Source: Sphingobium terrigena | Lineage (GTDB): Bacteria; Pseudomonadota; Alphaproteobacteria; Sphingomonadales; Sphingomonadaceae | Reading direction: 5' to 3' | Assembly (NCBI RefSeq): GCF_003591655.1 | Contig: NZ_QVRA01000001.1 | Location: forward strand, 124,001 to 188,000 | Length of the DNA stretch: 64,000 bases | Notes under the pieces: model-generated | What the model was told of the DNA's origin: nothing | The model's input: only the letters and a program-made list of their open reading frames with translations | The model's database searches: none | Program-made: the position numbers and the translations under genes | Part shown: one piece after another, positions 41,954-51,006 of the stretch | How the letters are laid out: every line of letters begins with the position of its first letter | Position numbering within the stretch: the stretch's first letter is position 1

Positions 41954-42732
41954 TCTGCATCGCCATCGCCAATCAGAAGGGCGGCGTGGGCAAGACCACC
42001 ACCGCGATCAATCTGGCCACAGGATTGGCGGCTACGGGATTGCGGGTGTTGCTGGTCGATCTCGATCCGCAGGGCAATGCCTCGACCGGGCTGGGGGTGA
42101 TGCAGGCTGACCGCGCGCAGTCCAGCTATGATCTGCTGGTTGGCAATTGCGCGCTGGAGGACGCCATCGTCGCTACCCGCGTGCCCAAGCTCGATCTCGT
42201 CCCGGCGACGCAGGATCTGTCAGGCTGCGAAATCGAACTGATCGAATATGAGGAACGCACCCACAGGCTGGAGCGCGTCTTGTCCGAAGCGCCTGCGGGC
42301 CGCTGGGACATTTGCCTGATCGACTGCCCGCCCTCGCTGGGGCTGCTGACGATCAACGCGATGGTGGCGGCGCAATCCTTGCTGGTGCCGTTGCAGTGCG
42401 AATTTTTCGCGCTCGAAGGGCTTTCGCAACTGCTCCAGACGGTCGAGCGTATTCGCGGTCGTTTCAATCCGGGTCTGTCGATCATGGGTGTGGCGCTGAC
42501 CATGTATGACCGGCGCAACCGGCTGACCGATCAGGTGGCCGACGATGTGCGCGCCTGCCTGGGCGATCTGGTGTTCACCACCGTCATTCCGCGCAATGTG
42601 CGCCTGTCCGAAGCGCCCAGCCATGGCGTTCCAGCGTTGATCTATGACTTCCGCTGTTCGGGATCGGAAGCCTATATGCGACTGGCGCGCGAACTGATCG
42701 CGCGCCTGCCCCGGCAGGAGGTAGCGGCTTGA
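41950..42732 (+). CDS. parA: Chromosome partitioning ATPase ParA
   Basis: A 260-residue P-loop ATPase that moves ParB-parS complexes. The deviant Walker A motif is 'KGGVGKTTT' (residues 10-18), followed by '[16 protein letters not shown]' (Walker A') and '[22 protein letters not shown]' (Walker B). There is no N-terminal HTH domain, so it is the short chromosomal ParA/Soj type. The ATG overlaps the rsmG stop, and the TGA overlaps the parB TTG. Together with MipZ at 0.5-1.3 kb it gives two ParA-superfamily ATPases acting on one ParB. Confidence 0.97.
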   Translation: MICIAIANQKGGVGKTTTAINLATGLAATGLRVLLVDLDPQGNASTGLGVMQADRAQSSYDLLVGNCALEDAIVATRVPKLDLVPATQDLSGCEIELIEYEERTHRLERVLSEAPAGRWDICLIDCPPSLGLLTINAMVAAQSLLVPLQCEFFALEGLSQLLQTVERIRGRFNPGLSIMGVALTMYDRRNRLTDQVADDVRACLGDLVFTTVIPRNVRLSEAPSHGVPALIYDFRCSGSEAYMRLARELIARLPRQEVAA

Positions 42733-43652
42733 GCGACGACACCAGCGAAAAGCCCAAGGTGGTGAAGCGCCCGCACGGGCTGGGTCGCGGCCTGTCCGCA
42801 CTGCTTGGCGACGTCGCGCGTGAGGAGCCAGTGGCCGCAGCCGCGCCGTCGCCATCGGGCAAGGCGATCCAGAGCATAGAGGTCGCGCTGATTCAGCCTC
42901 ACCCCGAACAGCCGCGCCGCCATTTCGACGAAGGCGCGCTACAGGAACTGGCCGAAAGCATCGCCAAGCGCGGCGTGATCCAGCCGATTATCGTCCGGCC
43001 CCATGGTGGCGGCTTCCAGATCGTCGCGGGCGAACGCCGCTGGCGCGCGGCCCAGCGCGCCCATCTCCACCGCATCCCCGCCATCGTCCGCGATTTTGAC
43101 GAGGCGGAGACGCTGGAAATCGCGCTCATTGAGAATATCCAGCGCGAAGATCTCAACCCGATCGAAGAGGCCGAAGCCTATCGCAAGCTGATCGCCGAAT
43201 TTGATCACAGCCAGGAAGCGCTGGGGCGACTGGTCGGCAAATCGCGCAGCCATGTCGCCAATCTGATGCGGCTGCTCGATCTGCCCGCCACGGTGCAGCA
43301 GCAGGTGGTCGAACAGAAGATCAGCATGGGCCATGCCCGCGCCCTGATCGGCGCGCCGGATTGCGAGGCGCTGGCGCGGCAGGTCGAACAGAAGGGGCTG
43401 TCCGTCCGCGACACCGAACAACTGGTGCGCCGCGTCAAGAAGGGCGAGGATGCGCCCGTCGTGCGGCGCGGCGGCGGTTCGCGCGACAAGGATGCGGACA
43501 TCGCCGCGCTGGAACAGCATCTGGCCGATATCTTGGGGCTGAAGGTCGATATCGACCATATGAGCGGCGCGGGCGGCTCCCTGTCGCTGCGCTACTCGAC
43601 GCTCGACCAGCTCGACATGCTGTGCCAGCGTCTGTCTGGCGAACGCATCTAG
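42729..43652 (+). CDS. parB: Chromosome partitioning protein ParB
   Basis: A 307-residue CTPase clamp that loads at parS. The N-terminal ParA-interacting segment contains '[13 protein letters not shown]' (residues 16-28). The CTP-binding box is '[11 protein letters not shown]' (101-111) with '[16 protein letters not shown]' (135-150). The helix-turn-helix region is '[24 protein letters not shown]', and the C-terminus carries the dimerisation domain. The start is TTG 42729 in the parA stop. ParB is the partner of ParA and of MipZ in Caulobacter. A 93-base gap follows before pepN, with no hairpin I can defend. Confidence 0.96.
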   Translation: MSDDTSEKPKVVKRPHGLGRGLSALLGDVAREEPVAAAAPSPSGKAIQSIEVALIQPHPEQPRRHFDEGALQELAESIAKRGVIQPIIVRPHGGGFQIVAGERRWRAAQRAHLHRIPAIVRDFDEAETLEIALIENIQREDLNPIEEAEAYRKLIAEFDHSQEALGRLVGKSRSHVANLMRLLDLPATVQQQVVEQKISMGHARALIGAPDCEALARQVEQKGLSVRDTEQLVRRVKKGEDAPVVRRGGGSRDKDADIAALEQHLADILGLKVDIDHMSGAGGSLSLRYSTLDQLDMLCQRLSGERI

Positions 43653-43745
43653 GCCGTGAATCACCATGGTCGATATGGGCGAAGTTTGACGAGTTAGACC
43701 CAAAGCAGTCTGGTCTTTTGCCCACCCGCTCCCTAGGTTGCGGGC

Positions 43746-46343
43746 ATGGCCGACATGCAAAGCTCCACCGCCGCCCCCGCGATCATCCGCCGCTGCGACT
43801 ATAGCCCACCCGATTGGCTTGTCCCCACCATCGCGCTGGATTTCGATCTCGACCCGGCGCTGACGAGCGTTCGCGCGACGCTGTCGGTGACGCGCAATGG
43901 CGATCATGACCAGCCGCTGCGGCTGGATGGCGACGGACTGGTGCCGCTGGAGGTAAAGGTCGATGGCGCGGTGCTGGCTGCGGATGATTGGCATCTGGAG
44001 GCCGGGTCGCTGATCATCGCCCTGACCGGCACCGCGCACAGCATCGAAACGCTGGTCGAACTGGTGCCGGAGAATAACAGCAAGCTGATGGGCCTCTACG
44101 CCAGCGGCGGCCTGCTCTGCACCCAGTGCGAGGCGGAGGGGTTCCGCCGCATCACCTTCTTTCCCGATCGGCCCGATGTCCTGTCGCGCTACAGTGTGCG
44201 GCTGACCGCCGATAAGGCGCGCTTCCCCATCCTGCTCGCCAATGGCGATCCGGTCGAACAGGGAGAGGGTGATGATGGCCGTCACTGGGCGCGCTGGAAC
44301 GATCCCTTCCCCAAGCCCTGCTATCTCTTCGCGCTGGTCGCGGGCGACCTGGCCTGCAACGCCGACCGCTTCGTGACGATGAGCGGGGGCGCGGTGCAAC
44401 TGGGCATATGGGTGCGGGAGGCGGACCTGCCGCGCACCGCCCACGCCATGCAGGCGCTCAAGGACAGCATGGCCTGGGACGAGCGCGTCTATGGTCGCGA
44501 ATATGATCTGGACGTGTTCAATATCGTCGCCGTCGCCGATTTCAATTTTGGCGCGATGGAGAATAAAGGTCTCAACATCTTCAATTCACGCTATATTTTG
44601 GCCGACCCGGAAACCGCGACCGACATCGACTATGACGGGGTCGAGGGTGTGGTGGCGCATGAATATTTCCACAACTGGTCGGGCAACCGCGTCACCTGCC
44701 GCGACTGGTTCCAGTTGAGCCTCAAGGAAGGCTTCACCGTTTTTCGCGACCAGAATTTCTCCGCCGACATGGGCAGCCATGCGGTCAAGCGGATCGAGGA
44801 TGTCCGCATCCTGCGCGCGGCCCAGTTTCAGGAGGATAGCGGTCCGCTCGCGCACCCCATTCGCCCAGAATCCTATATGGAAATCAGCAACTTCTACACC
44901 GCGACCATCTATAATAAAGGCGCGGAGATTATCCGCATGATGGCGCTGATGCTGGGCGCCGAACGCTTCCGCGCGGGGAGCGATCTCTATTTCGACCGGC
45001 ATGATGGGCAGGCCGCGACCTGCGAGGATTTCGTCGCCGCCATGGAAGAGGGCGGGGGTATCGACCTGACTCAGTTTCGCCGCTGGTATGAGCAGGCAGG
45101 CACGCCGCATGTCCGTGCGCTGCTGCGCCATGATCCTGTGACTGGGACGGTCGAGCTTGATCTGCAACAGAGCATCCCGCCAACCCCCGGCCAGCCCGAC
45201 AAGCAGCCGATGGCGATCCCGCTGCGTGTCGCGCTGTTTGATCCGGCAACTGGCACGCATCAGGGCGACCAATTGCTGATGCTGACCGAGGCGCAACAGA
45301 GCTTCCGTTTCGAGGGCTTTACCGCCGCGCCGATCCTGTCGATCAACCGCGGCTTTTCTGCCCCGGTGATCGTCGAAACCAACCGCAGCCAGGATGATCT
45401 CGCCTTCCTGTCGGCGTGCGACGATGATCCGTTCGCCCGCTATGAGGCGATGCAGCAACTGATGGTCAATGTGCTGATCGGGGCGATCGCCGGGCAGCCG
45501 GTCGATGACGCCGCCGTTATCGCGGCAGTGCGCAACACCATCACCGATCCGCTGCTCGACCCGGCCTTCATCGCCGAAACCATCCGCCTGCCCAGCGAAG
45601 CCTATCTGGGGGACCAGATGGCGGTGGTGGACGCGGATGCGATTCACGCCGCGCGGGAAGCGCTGCAACAGCGGATCGGCGCGGAGCTGGAACCGCTATG
45701 GCGCGACATTCACAGCCGCACCAAGGCAAACGGCTTTTCGCTGTCGCCCGCGGCCAAGGGCGCGCGCAAGCTGCGCAACGCCGCGCTCCATTATCTGGTG
45801 GCGTCGGGCGCGGAGGATGGCCCCGCCATCGCCTTTGCCCAATTCCATGAGGCGGATAATATGACCGAGCGGCAGGCGGCGCTTGCAACGCTGGCCAATG
45901 GCACCAGCGCGGAGCGCGATGCGGCGATCGATATATTCTACAACCGCTATGGGCATGACGCGCTGACGCTCGACAAATGGTTTCAGACCCAGGCGTTCGC
46001 GCTGCATCCCGATACGGTCGACCAGGTCGAGGAATTGGGGCGGCACAAGGCGTTCACTTTGTCGAATCCCAACCGGGTGCGGTCGCTCTATGGCGCGTTC
46101 GCGGGCAATCAGTGGGCATTCCACCACCGGTCGGGCAAAGGCTATCAGCTGGTGGCGGACTGCATCATCGCGCTCGATTCGCGCAATCCGCAGACCGCCG
46201 CACGGCTAGTGCCGCCACTGGGCCGCTGGAAGCGCTTTGACGCTGATCGCGCCGCGCTGATGCGGGCGCAACTGCAGCGCATATTGGCGCAGCCGGGTCT
46301 GTCGAAGGATGTCATCGAACAGGCGAGTAAGAGCCTGGAGTGA
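43746..46343 (+). CDS. pepN: Aminopeptidase N
   Basis: An 865-residue M1-family zinc aminopeptidase. The exopeptidase motif 'GAMENKGL' and the zinc motif 'VVAHEYFHNWSGNRVTCRDWFQLSLKEG' (HExxH-x18-E) are present, typical of E. coli-type PepN, followed by C-terminal helical domains. It trims N-terminal residues from peptides in the cytoplasm. Length is normal (870 in E. coli). It starts 93 bases after parB and ends with a convergent bamE gene (gap 11 bases). Confidence 0.96.
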   Translation: MADMQSSTAAPAIIRRCDYSPPDWLVPTIALDFDLDPALTSVRATLSVTRNGDHDQPLRLDGDGLVPLEVKVDGAVLAADDWHLEAGSLIIALTGTAHSIETLVELVPENNSKLMGLYASGGLLCTQCEAEGFRRITFFPDRPDVLSRYSVRLTADKARFPILLANGDPVEQGEGDDGRHWARWNDPFPKPCYLFALVAGDLACNADRFVTMSGGAVQLGIWVREADLPRTAHAMQALKDSMAWDERVYGREYDLDVFNIVAVADFNFGAMENKGLNIFNSRYILADPETATDIDYDGVEGVVAHEYFHNWSGNRVTCRDWFQLSLKEGFTVFRDQNFSADMGSHAVKRIEDVRILRAAQFQEDSGPLAHPIRPESYMEISNFYTATIYNKGAEIIRMMALMLGAERFRAGSDLYFDRHDGQAATCEDFVAAMEEGGGIDLTQFRRWYEQAGTPHVRALLRHDPVTGTVELDLQQSIPPTPGQPDKQPMAIPLRVALFDPATGTHQGDQLLMLTEAQQSFRFEGFTAAPILSINRGFSAPVIVETNRSQDDLAFLSACDDDPFARYEAMQQLMVNVLIGAIAGQPVDDAAVIAAVRNTITDPLLDPAFIAETIRLPSEAYLGDQMAVVDADAIHAAREALQQRIGAELEPLWRDIHSRTKANGFSLSPAAKGARKLRNAALHYLVASGAEDGPAIAFAQFHEADNMTERQAALATLANGTSAERDAAIDIFYNRYGHDALTLDKWFQTQAFALHPDTVDQVEELGRHKAFTLSNPNRVRSLYGAFAGNQWAFHHRSGKGYQLVADCIIALDSRNPQTAARLVPPLGRWKRFDADRAALMRAQLQRILAQPGLSKDVIEQASKSLE

Positions 46344-46354
46344 GGGGCAGCGAG

Positions 46355-46870
46355 TTAGCTGCCGTTCGGGCCGCCGCCCGGACCGCTGCCGCCGCTATTG
46401 CCGCCCATGCCACCGGCACCGACCGCGCCGATATTGCCGAATATCTCGTCAAACAGGCTGCGATTGCGACCCAGCGTCGGGGTCTTGTCGCCCATGGGGG
46501 AGATGTTGGCGACCTGCTCAAGTCCCGCGCGATCCACCGCCACGACATTGCCCGCCGCGTCGAAGCGGACGCGCAGCACGGTCTGGTCGGCGGGCTTGGG
46601 GTTGGAGAAGGCCAGCGAGCGCATGTCGCGCGACACATAATACCAGTCCTGCTCACCGAATTGCGACGTGAAGCTGGGGCGACCCAGCGTCCCTTCCACC
46701 GATGCGCGATTGTCGATGCCCGGCTGGACCGAATCGACCAGCAGCTTATCGACCTGATAGCCCTGATGGGTGCGAATACGGGTGCAGCCCGATGCCCCCA
46801 GCACCAGCGCGCCAAGGCCCAGAGCCAACAGGAAACGCCCGCGTGTGGAATGACGGCTGAACTGACGCAT
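46355..46870 (-). CDS. bamE: Outer membrane assembly lipoprotein BamE (SmpA/OmlA)
   Basis: A 171-residue lipoprotein of the BAM complex that folds outer-membrane proteins. The lipobox is 'LGASGC' (Cys28). The BamE fold follows: 'HQGYQVDKLLVDSVQPGIDNRASVEGTLGRPSFTSQFGEQDWYYVS' and 'TVLRVRFDAAGNVVAV'. The C-terminus has a glycine-rich tail 'NIGAVGAGGMGGNSGGSGPGG' that is not part of the fold and is unusually long. I chose ATG 46870 because it gives a signal peptide; the upstream frame is non-coding. It is divergent from the cytochrome bc1 chaperone gene. Confidence 0.88.
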   Translation of the reverse strand: MRQFSRHSTRGRFLLALGLGALVLGASGCTRIRTHQGYQVDKLLVDSVQPGIDNRASVEGTLGRPSFTSQFGEQDWYYVSRDMRSLAFSNPKPADQTVLRVRFDAAGNVVAVDRAGLEQVANISPMGDKTPTLGRNRSLFDEIFGNIGAVGAGGMGGNSGGSGPGGGPNGS

Positions 46871-47034
46871 GGACTTCTCCTGGCGGAACGCACCCGCGAA
46901 CCCAATAAACATGATGCCGCCATTGCATTGGGCAGCGGCTCGATCAATATGGAAATGCGTCGCTCCCGGCAAGGGGCGACACTTGGCAGGACGGCGTCCC
47001 GTCCAACGATCCGTCTTAAAAAAGCATAGTCCTC

Positions 47035-47562
47035 ATGTCCACAGCCTCCCCTTCCTTCCTCCAGCGCCTGTTTGGCCGTGCCGATCCCAAGGCCGGGCTG
47101 ATGCCGCTCTACCATGCCGTGGTCGCGGAGGGTCGCCAGCCGCATTGGTATATGGAGGGGGCGGTGCCCGATACGCTGGACGGGCGATTCGACATGATCG
47201 TGGCGGTGCTGGCGCAGGTGCTGATGCGGCTGGAGCAGCAGGGAGCAACCCAGGAAAGCGTCTGGCTGACGGAATTGTTCGTCGACGACATGGACGGCCA
47301 GCTGCGGCAGGAAGGCATTGGCGACGTTGTGGTTGGCAAGCATATCGGCCGCATGATGAGCGCGCTGGGTGGTCGGATCAGCGCCTATCGCGCGGCGCTG
47401 GCGGGCGAGGCGGACATGGCCGACGCGCTGCGCCGCAACCTCTATCGCGGGGCGCCGGTGAATGATGCGGCGCTCGCCCATGTCGAAGGCGCGTTGCGGG
47501 TGCGTTGGACACGGCTGGGGTGCCTGACCCGCGACGCGATGCTGGCGGGGGATCTGGGATGA
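47035..47562 (+). CDS. Ubiquinol-cytochrome c chaperone (CBP3 type)
   Basis: A 175-residue protein of the ubiquinol-cytochrome c chaperone family (Cbp3-like), which assists assembly of the cytochrome bc1 complex. Hallmark stretches are 'PLYHAVVAEGRQPHWYMEGAVPDTLDGRFDMIVAVLAQVLMRLE' and 'LTELFVDDMDGQLRQEGIGDVVVGKHIGRMMSALGGRISAYRAAL'. It is the typical upstream partner of a DUF177 gene in Alphaproteobacteria, and here the two overlap by four bases (ATGA). Its start is the ATG at 47035. Confidence 0.92.
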   Translation: MSTASPSFLQRLFGRADPKAGLMPLYHAVVAEGRQPHWYMEGAVPDTLDGRFDMIVAVLAQVLMRLEQQGATQESVWLTELFVDDMDGQLRQEGIGDVVVGKHIGRMMSALGGRISAYRAALAGEADMADALRRNLYRGAPVNDAALAHVEGALRVRWTRLGCLTRDAMLAGDLG

Positions 47563-48089
47563 GCGCGCTGCCGACGCCTGAATTTTCGCGGCCCATCAGG
47601 CTGGACCAGATCGGCCATATCAGCGGCAACACGACCATCACCGCCGATTTAGCCGAGCGCGAGGCGCTGATGCGCCGCTTCGCGCTGCTGGCGCTCGATG
47701 CGCTGGAGGCGGACTATGCGATCAGTGAGGAGAATGGCAGCATCTTCGCGCGCGGTCGGGTGCGGGCCAGCCTGACCCAGGCCTGCGTCGCGACCGGTCT
47801 GCCGGTGCCCGAAACGATCGACGGCGATTTCCTGCTCCGCTTTGTCGCCGAGGATGGTGATATCGTCGAAGGCGCGGAAATGGAGCTGGACGCGGAGGAT
47901 TGTGACACGATCGGCTATAGCGGCAATATCATCGACATGGGCGAAGCCGTCGCGGAAACCGTGGCGCTGGCGATGACGCCCTATCCCCGCGCGCCCGATG
48001 CCGACGCGGTTTTACGTGAAGCAGGCGTGCTGCGGGAGGATCAGGCTGGTCCTTTCGCCGCCTTGCTGGCGCTCAAAGACAAGGAATAA
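47559..48089 (+). CDS. DUF177/YceD family protein
   Basis: A 176-residue protein of the YceD/DUF177 family, which in bacteria and chloroplasts is needed for 23S rRNA accumulation. Blocks include 'EFSRPIRLDQIG', 'FARGRVRASLTQACVATGLPVPETIDGDFLLRF' and 'DCDTIGYSGNIIDMGEAVAETVALAMTPYPRAPDA', the typical C-terminal part. In many genomes it is followed by rpmF and plsX; neither is present, and dinB follows 57 bases later. It starts with an ATGA overlap of the cytochrome bc1 chaperone. Confidence 0.9.
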   Translation: MSALPTPEFSRPIRLDQIGHISGNTTITADLAEREALMRRFALLALDALEADYAISEENGSIFARGRVRASLTQACVATGLPVPETIDGDFLLRFVAEDGDIVEGAEMELDAEDCDTIGYSGNIIDMGEAVAETVALAMTPYPRAPDADAVLREAGVLREDQAGPFAALLALKDKE

Positions 48090-48146
48090 GCGTCGCGGCG
48101 GCAACGCTGTTTCCCTTTCGTTCCTGTCATGGCATAAGATCGCGCC

Positions 48147-49235
48147 ATGGACGCCCCGCCGCCACCGCTGCGCAAGATCATCCATATCGACATGGACGCC
48201 TTCTATGCGTCGGTGGAACAGCGTGATGATCCCACGCTTCGGGGCCAGCCGATCGCGGTTGGCGGTGGCGGGCCGCGCGGGGTGGTGGCGACGGCCAGCT
48301 ATGAGGCGCGGGCTTTCGGCGTGAAGTCCGCCATGCCCGGTGCACGGGCGCGACGGCTCTGCCCCGGCCTCATCTTCGTGCCGCCGCGATTCGACGCCTA
48401 TCGCGCCGTGTCCGGGCAGATCCGGGCGATCTTCGCGCGCTTTACCGACTTGATCCAGCCATTGTCGCTGGATGAAGCCTATCTGGACGTCACGGTGAAC
48501 AAGCCGGGCATAGCGTCGGCGACGCAGGTCGCGGCGGAGATTCGCGCGCTGATTCGCGCCGAAACCGGCCTCACGGCGTCGGCGGGCGTCTCCTATAACA
48601 AGCTGATCGCCAAGCTGGCGTCGGACCAGAACAAGCCTGACGGCATGTGCGTCGTGCGGCCCAGCGAAGGCCCGGCCTTCATCGCAGCGATGCCGGTGCG
48701 GCGCATCCATGGCGTGGGACCGGTAACGGCGGCGCGGATGCACGCGTTGGGGATAGAGACGGGGGCCGACCTGCGCGCACGCGACCTGCCCTTCCTCCAG
48801 GCCCATTTCGGCAGCGCGGCGGACTATTATTATCGTGCCGCTCGCGGACAGGACGACCGGCCAGTGCGCGAACGCGATCAGCGCAAGTCGGTGAGCGTCG
48901 AGGATACATTCTTCGACGATCTGATCGACCGGGAAAGGCTGGTCGCGGAGATTGACCGGATTGCCACCAGCCTGTGGGGCCGGATCGAGAAGGCGCAGGC
49001 ATGGGGCCGGACGGTGACGCTGAAGATCAAATATGCCGATTTCCGCATCATCACCCGGTCGCGCAGCTTTGCCACGCCAGTGCGGTCGCCGGACCTGCTG
49101 GCACAGGCGGCGCGGGAGCTGCTGCTGGCGCAGCTACCCCTGCGCATGGGCGCGCGGTTGCTGGGACTGGGGGTGCATAATCTGGAAGCGGCGGAGGAAG
49201 GTGAGCAGGGCGATCAGCTGGCATTGGGGTTGTAG
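48147..49235 (+). CDS. dinB: DNA polymerase IV (translesion, Y family)
   Basis: A 362-residue Y-family polymerase for lesion bypass. Catalytic motifs are 'IHIDMDAFYASVEQRDDP' (about residues 11-28), 'SLDEAYLDVT' (about 109-118) and 'SAGVSYNKLIAKLASDQNKPDG' (about 147-168). It is complete, with the little-finger domain. No obvious LexA box stands in the 57-base gap after the DUF177 gene. It converges on the DUF1134 gene, separated by a palindromic repeat. Confidence 0.96.
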   Translation: MDAPPPPLRKIIHIDMDAFYASVEQRDDPTLRGQPIAVGGGGPRGVVATASYEARAFGVKSAMPGARARRLCPGLIFVPPRFDAYRAVSGQIRAIFARFTDLIQPLSLDEAYLDVTVNKPGIASATQVAAEIRALIRAETGLTASAGVSYNKLIAKLASDQNKPDGMCVVRPSEGPAFIAAMPVRRIHGVGPVTAARMHALGIETGADLRARDLPFLQAHFGSAADYYYRAARGQDDRPVRERDQRKSVSVEDTFFDDLIDRERLVAEIDRIATSLWGRIEKAQAWGRTVTLKIKYADFRIITRSRSFATPVRSPDLLAQAARELLLAQLPLRMGARLLGLGVHNLEAAEEGEQGDQLALGL

Positions 49236-49247
49236 GCTCGGGACTGC

Positions 49248-49313
49248 GTGCTCTCGCGCAGGCGGGAGCCCAGTCCCACGCTCAGAACTAGGCTCCCGCC
49301 TGCGCGGGAGCAC
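49248..49313. repeat. 23-bp inverted repeat between dinB and the DUF1134 gene
   Basis: Left arm 49248-49270 (GTGCTCTCGCGCAGGC…) and right arm 49291-49313 (GGCTCCCGCCTGCGC…) pair over 23 bases with one mismatch and a 20-base spacer. It lies between convergent genes and is a likely terminator or a dispersed repeat of the 'gctcccgcctgcgcgggagc' type. The hairpin at 14.3 kb shows the same 'cgcgcaggc' core. Confidence 0.7.
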
Positions 49314-49322
49314 AAACGCCCC

Positions 49323-50108
49323 TCAGAACGGCAACCAGGTGCGCTTTTCGCTGAACTTCATATAGCCGGCATTGACCCCCAGCCGATAGCCGACGCCCAG
49401 GCGGATCGGGATCAGCACGACATTGCCCCAGCGCAGATAGCTGGCGGTGAAACCACCGACCAGATAGGCGGTGCCTTCGGCGGCCGGGAAGCGGTGATAG
49501 AGATCCTGCGTGTCGTAGAGATTGTAGACCAGCACAAAGGTATTGGCTGCGTTGCCGCCCACGTCAAAGCCGATCGACGGGCCGGTCCAATAGACTTCGC
49601 GCTTGCCCTCCACCTTGTGATTGAGCGTGCCGGAACCATAGCGCAGCCCGACGACGAAGGCGCCCGATGCCTCACGCCCGGCGATATAGGCGTTGGGGCG
49701 TCCCTGATCCTTCAGCACTTTTTCGATCAGCCCTGCCAGCCCTTCCGCGCCCTTGCCGAACACGCCTTCGGCCGCGCCGATCAGATCGTCCTGCTGGAAG
49801 GAATCACTGGGTGCGATAGCAGCGGGGGGCGATGCGGCGGTAACGGGCGCGCCGGTCGCGGTCGTGCCGGACGTGACGGCGCTGTCGGCCGGGGTGTCGC
49901 TATAGACGCTGGGATCGACGCCGGGTTCTGTGGGGGCGCTGCGCGCGGGCGGTGGCGGCGCGAGATCGGCATCGATCGCGGTGTTGGGATCGATCGTGCG
50001 CACCTGTGCCGAAGCCGCGACGGGGCTGAGCGCCAGCCCCGCCAGCGCCGCGACCATCGCGCCTGCCCGCGCCAGGCGGGCGCCTGTCCGTCCCATAATC
50101 CCGATCAT
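49323..50108 (-). CDS. DUF1134 domain exported protein
   Basis: A 261-residue protein with a signal peptide (about residues 1-35, ending 'SPVAASAQ') and a proline/alanine-rich linker. The DUF1134 (EipA-type) domain contains 'GLRYGSGTLNHKVEGKREVYWTGPSIGFDVGGNAANTFVLVYNLYDTQDLYHRFPAAEGTAYLVGGFTASYL' in pieces. EipA of Brucella is an envelope-integrity protein. I chose ATG 50108, which has GGGGAG upstream, over a TTG at 50126. Length is close to other alphaproteobacterial members. Confidence 0.88.
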   Translation of the reverse strand: MIGIMGRTGARLARAGAMVAALAGLALSPVAASAQVRTIDPNTAIDADLAPPPPARSAPTEPGVDPSVYSDTPADSAVTSGTTATGAPVTAASPPAAIAPSDSFQQDDLIGAAEGVFGKGAEGLAGLIEKVLKDQGRPNAYIAGREASGAFVVGLRYGSGTLNHKVEGKREVYWTGPSIGFDVGGNAANTFVLVYNLYDTQDLYHRFPAAEGTAYLVGGFTASYLRWGNVVLIPIRLGVGYRLGVNAGYMKFSEKRTWLPF

Positions 50109-50342
50109 GCCCGAAGCTCCCCGCAAATTGCTATCTTAACCATCCCCCAGACTATCGGCTTTCAACCTGAAACGACAATGAACGAACGCCCACCTGAGTC
50201 GATTCCGGGCCGGAACGATTTACGAGCATGGCAAAGGGGCAAAAAATCCCCGAACAGGACCGTTGCCATGCGCCAAAGCCGTCGCTATAGGACACGTCGC
50301 CTAGCCGCAGCCCCGCCCCAAGCGGGCGTTCAGGCCATGTTT
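50109..50342. other. Gap between the DUF1134 gene and tRNA-Ser
   Basis: A 234-base region holding the promoters for the minus-strand DUF1134 gene and the plus-strand tRNA. I see no gene in it; frames running through it enter the tRNA. Confidence 0.5.
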
Positions 50343-50434
50343 GGAGACGTGGGTGAGTGGCTGAAACCAACGGTTTGCTAAACCGTCGTAGGGATAACTC
50401 CTTACCGAGGGTTCGAATCCCTCCGTCTCCGCCA
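50343..50434 (+). tRNA. tRNA-Ser (anticodon GCT)
   Basis: A class II tRNA. The acceptor stem is GGAGACG (50343-50349) with CGTCTCC (50424-50430), followed by G and an encoded CCA (50431-50434). The anticodon stem is ACGGT/ACCGT and the loop TTGCTAA has anticodon GCT at 50377-50379, reading AGC and AGU. The variable arm is long (about 'CGTAGGGATAACTCCTTACCG'), and the T arm has GGTTCGAATCC. It is 20 bases upstream of the phosphatase gene. Confidence 0.96.
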
Positions 50435-50454
50435 CCCTTTTTCGGACTGAGCCG

Positions 50455-51006
50455 ATGATCCGCGCCCGTTTCGGCACTTTGCGCGGGTTGGTCCGCCTGA
50501 TTCTATCCTATCCACAGCTCGCGCTGGGCCTGTCCGCCAGCCGCGCTGCTGAGCCTGCGCAGGTGCGGCGGCTGGTCTTTGTGTGTCAGGGCAATATCTG
50601 TCGCAGCGCCTTTGCCGATGTCGTGGCGCGCCGGGCGGGGTTAAATACCGCCTCCTTCGGCCTGTCGACCACCACTGGCCGCGCCGCGCATGATCCCGCC
50701 ATCGTTGCTGCCCACGCTTTGGGGCATGACCTGTCGCAGCACCGGGCGATCGATCTGGCCGATTATGTGCCGCAGGAGGGCGACCTGCTGCTGGCGATGG
50801 AGGTACGGCAATTGCACCGGCTGGCCGCCGATCCGCGTCTGAACCATCTGCCGCGGCAGTTGCTGGGGCGCTGGACCCGGCCGATGCTGCCGCATCTGCA
50901 CGATCCCTATGGGCTGGACGACCGCTATATGGCGACGTGCCTGGCCCGGATCGAACGGGCGGTCATGCGGCTGGTCAGCGCTTTTCCCGGCGCACGGCTT
51001 TCCTGA
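50455..51006 (+). CDS. Low-molecular-weight protein tyrosine phosphatase family
   Basis: A 183-residue protein. After an N-terminal basic and hydrophobic stretch (about 1-36) comes the phosphatase fold with the P-loop 'VCQGNICRSAF' (C-x5-R, cysteine at about 45). The general-acid region near the C-terminus reads 'LHDPYGLDDRYM' (D-P). Such enzymes dephosphorylate tyrosine kinases that control export of surface polysaccharide. Its 3' end overlaps, by 32 bases, the convergent ATP-grasp gene, whose operon also encodes a polysaccharide deacetylase, which fits a cell-surface role. Confidence 0.87.
   Translation: MIRARFGTLRGLVRLILSYPQLALGLSASRAAEPAQVRRLVFVCQGNICRSAFADVVARRAGLNTASFGLSTTTGRAAHDPAIVAAHALGHDLSQHRAIDLADYVPQEGDLLLAMEVRQLHRLAADPRLNHLPRQLLGRWTRPMLPHLHDPYGLDDRYMATCLARIERAVMRLVSAFPGARLS

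Noticed and set aside
48011..48020. Possible parS half-site in the DUF177 gene (TTTACGTGAA)
   Set aside because: Only a loose half match and not palindromic at the parS core CACGTG; unlike the two sites at 39.4 and 41.4 kb.
50165..50381. Frame running into tRNA-Ser from the plus strand
   Set aside because: The reading continues through the tRNA gene, so it is not a protein.
50343..50434. tRNA-Ser as an integration (att) site
   Set aside because: No integrase gene and no repeated tRNA 3' end in the window.
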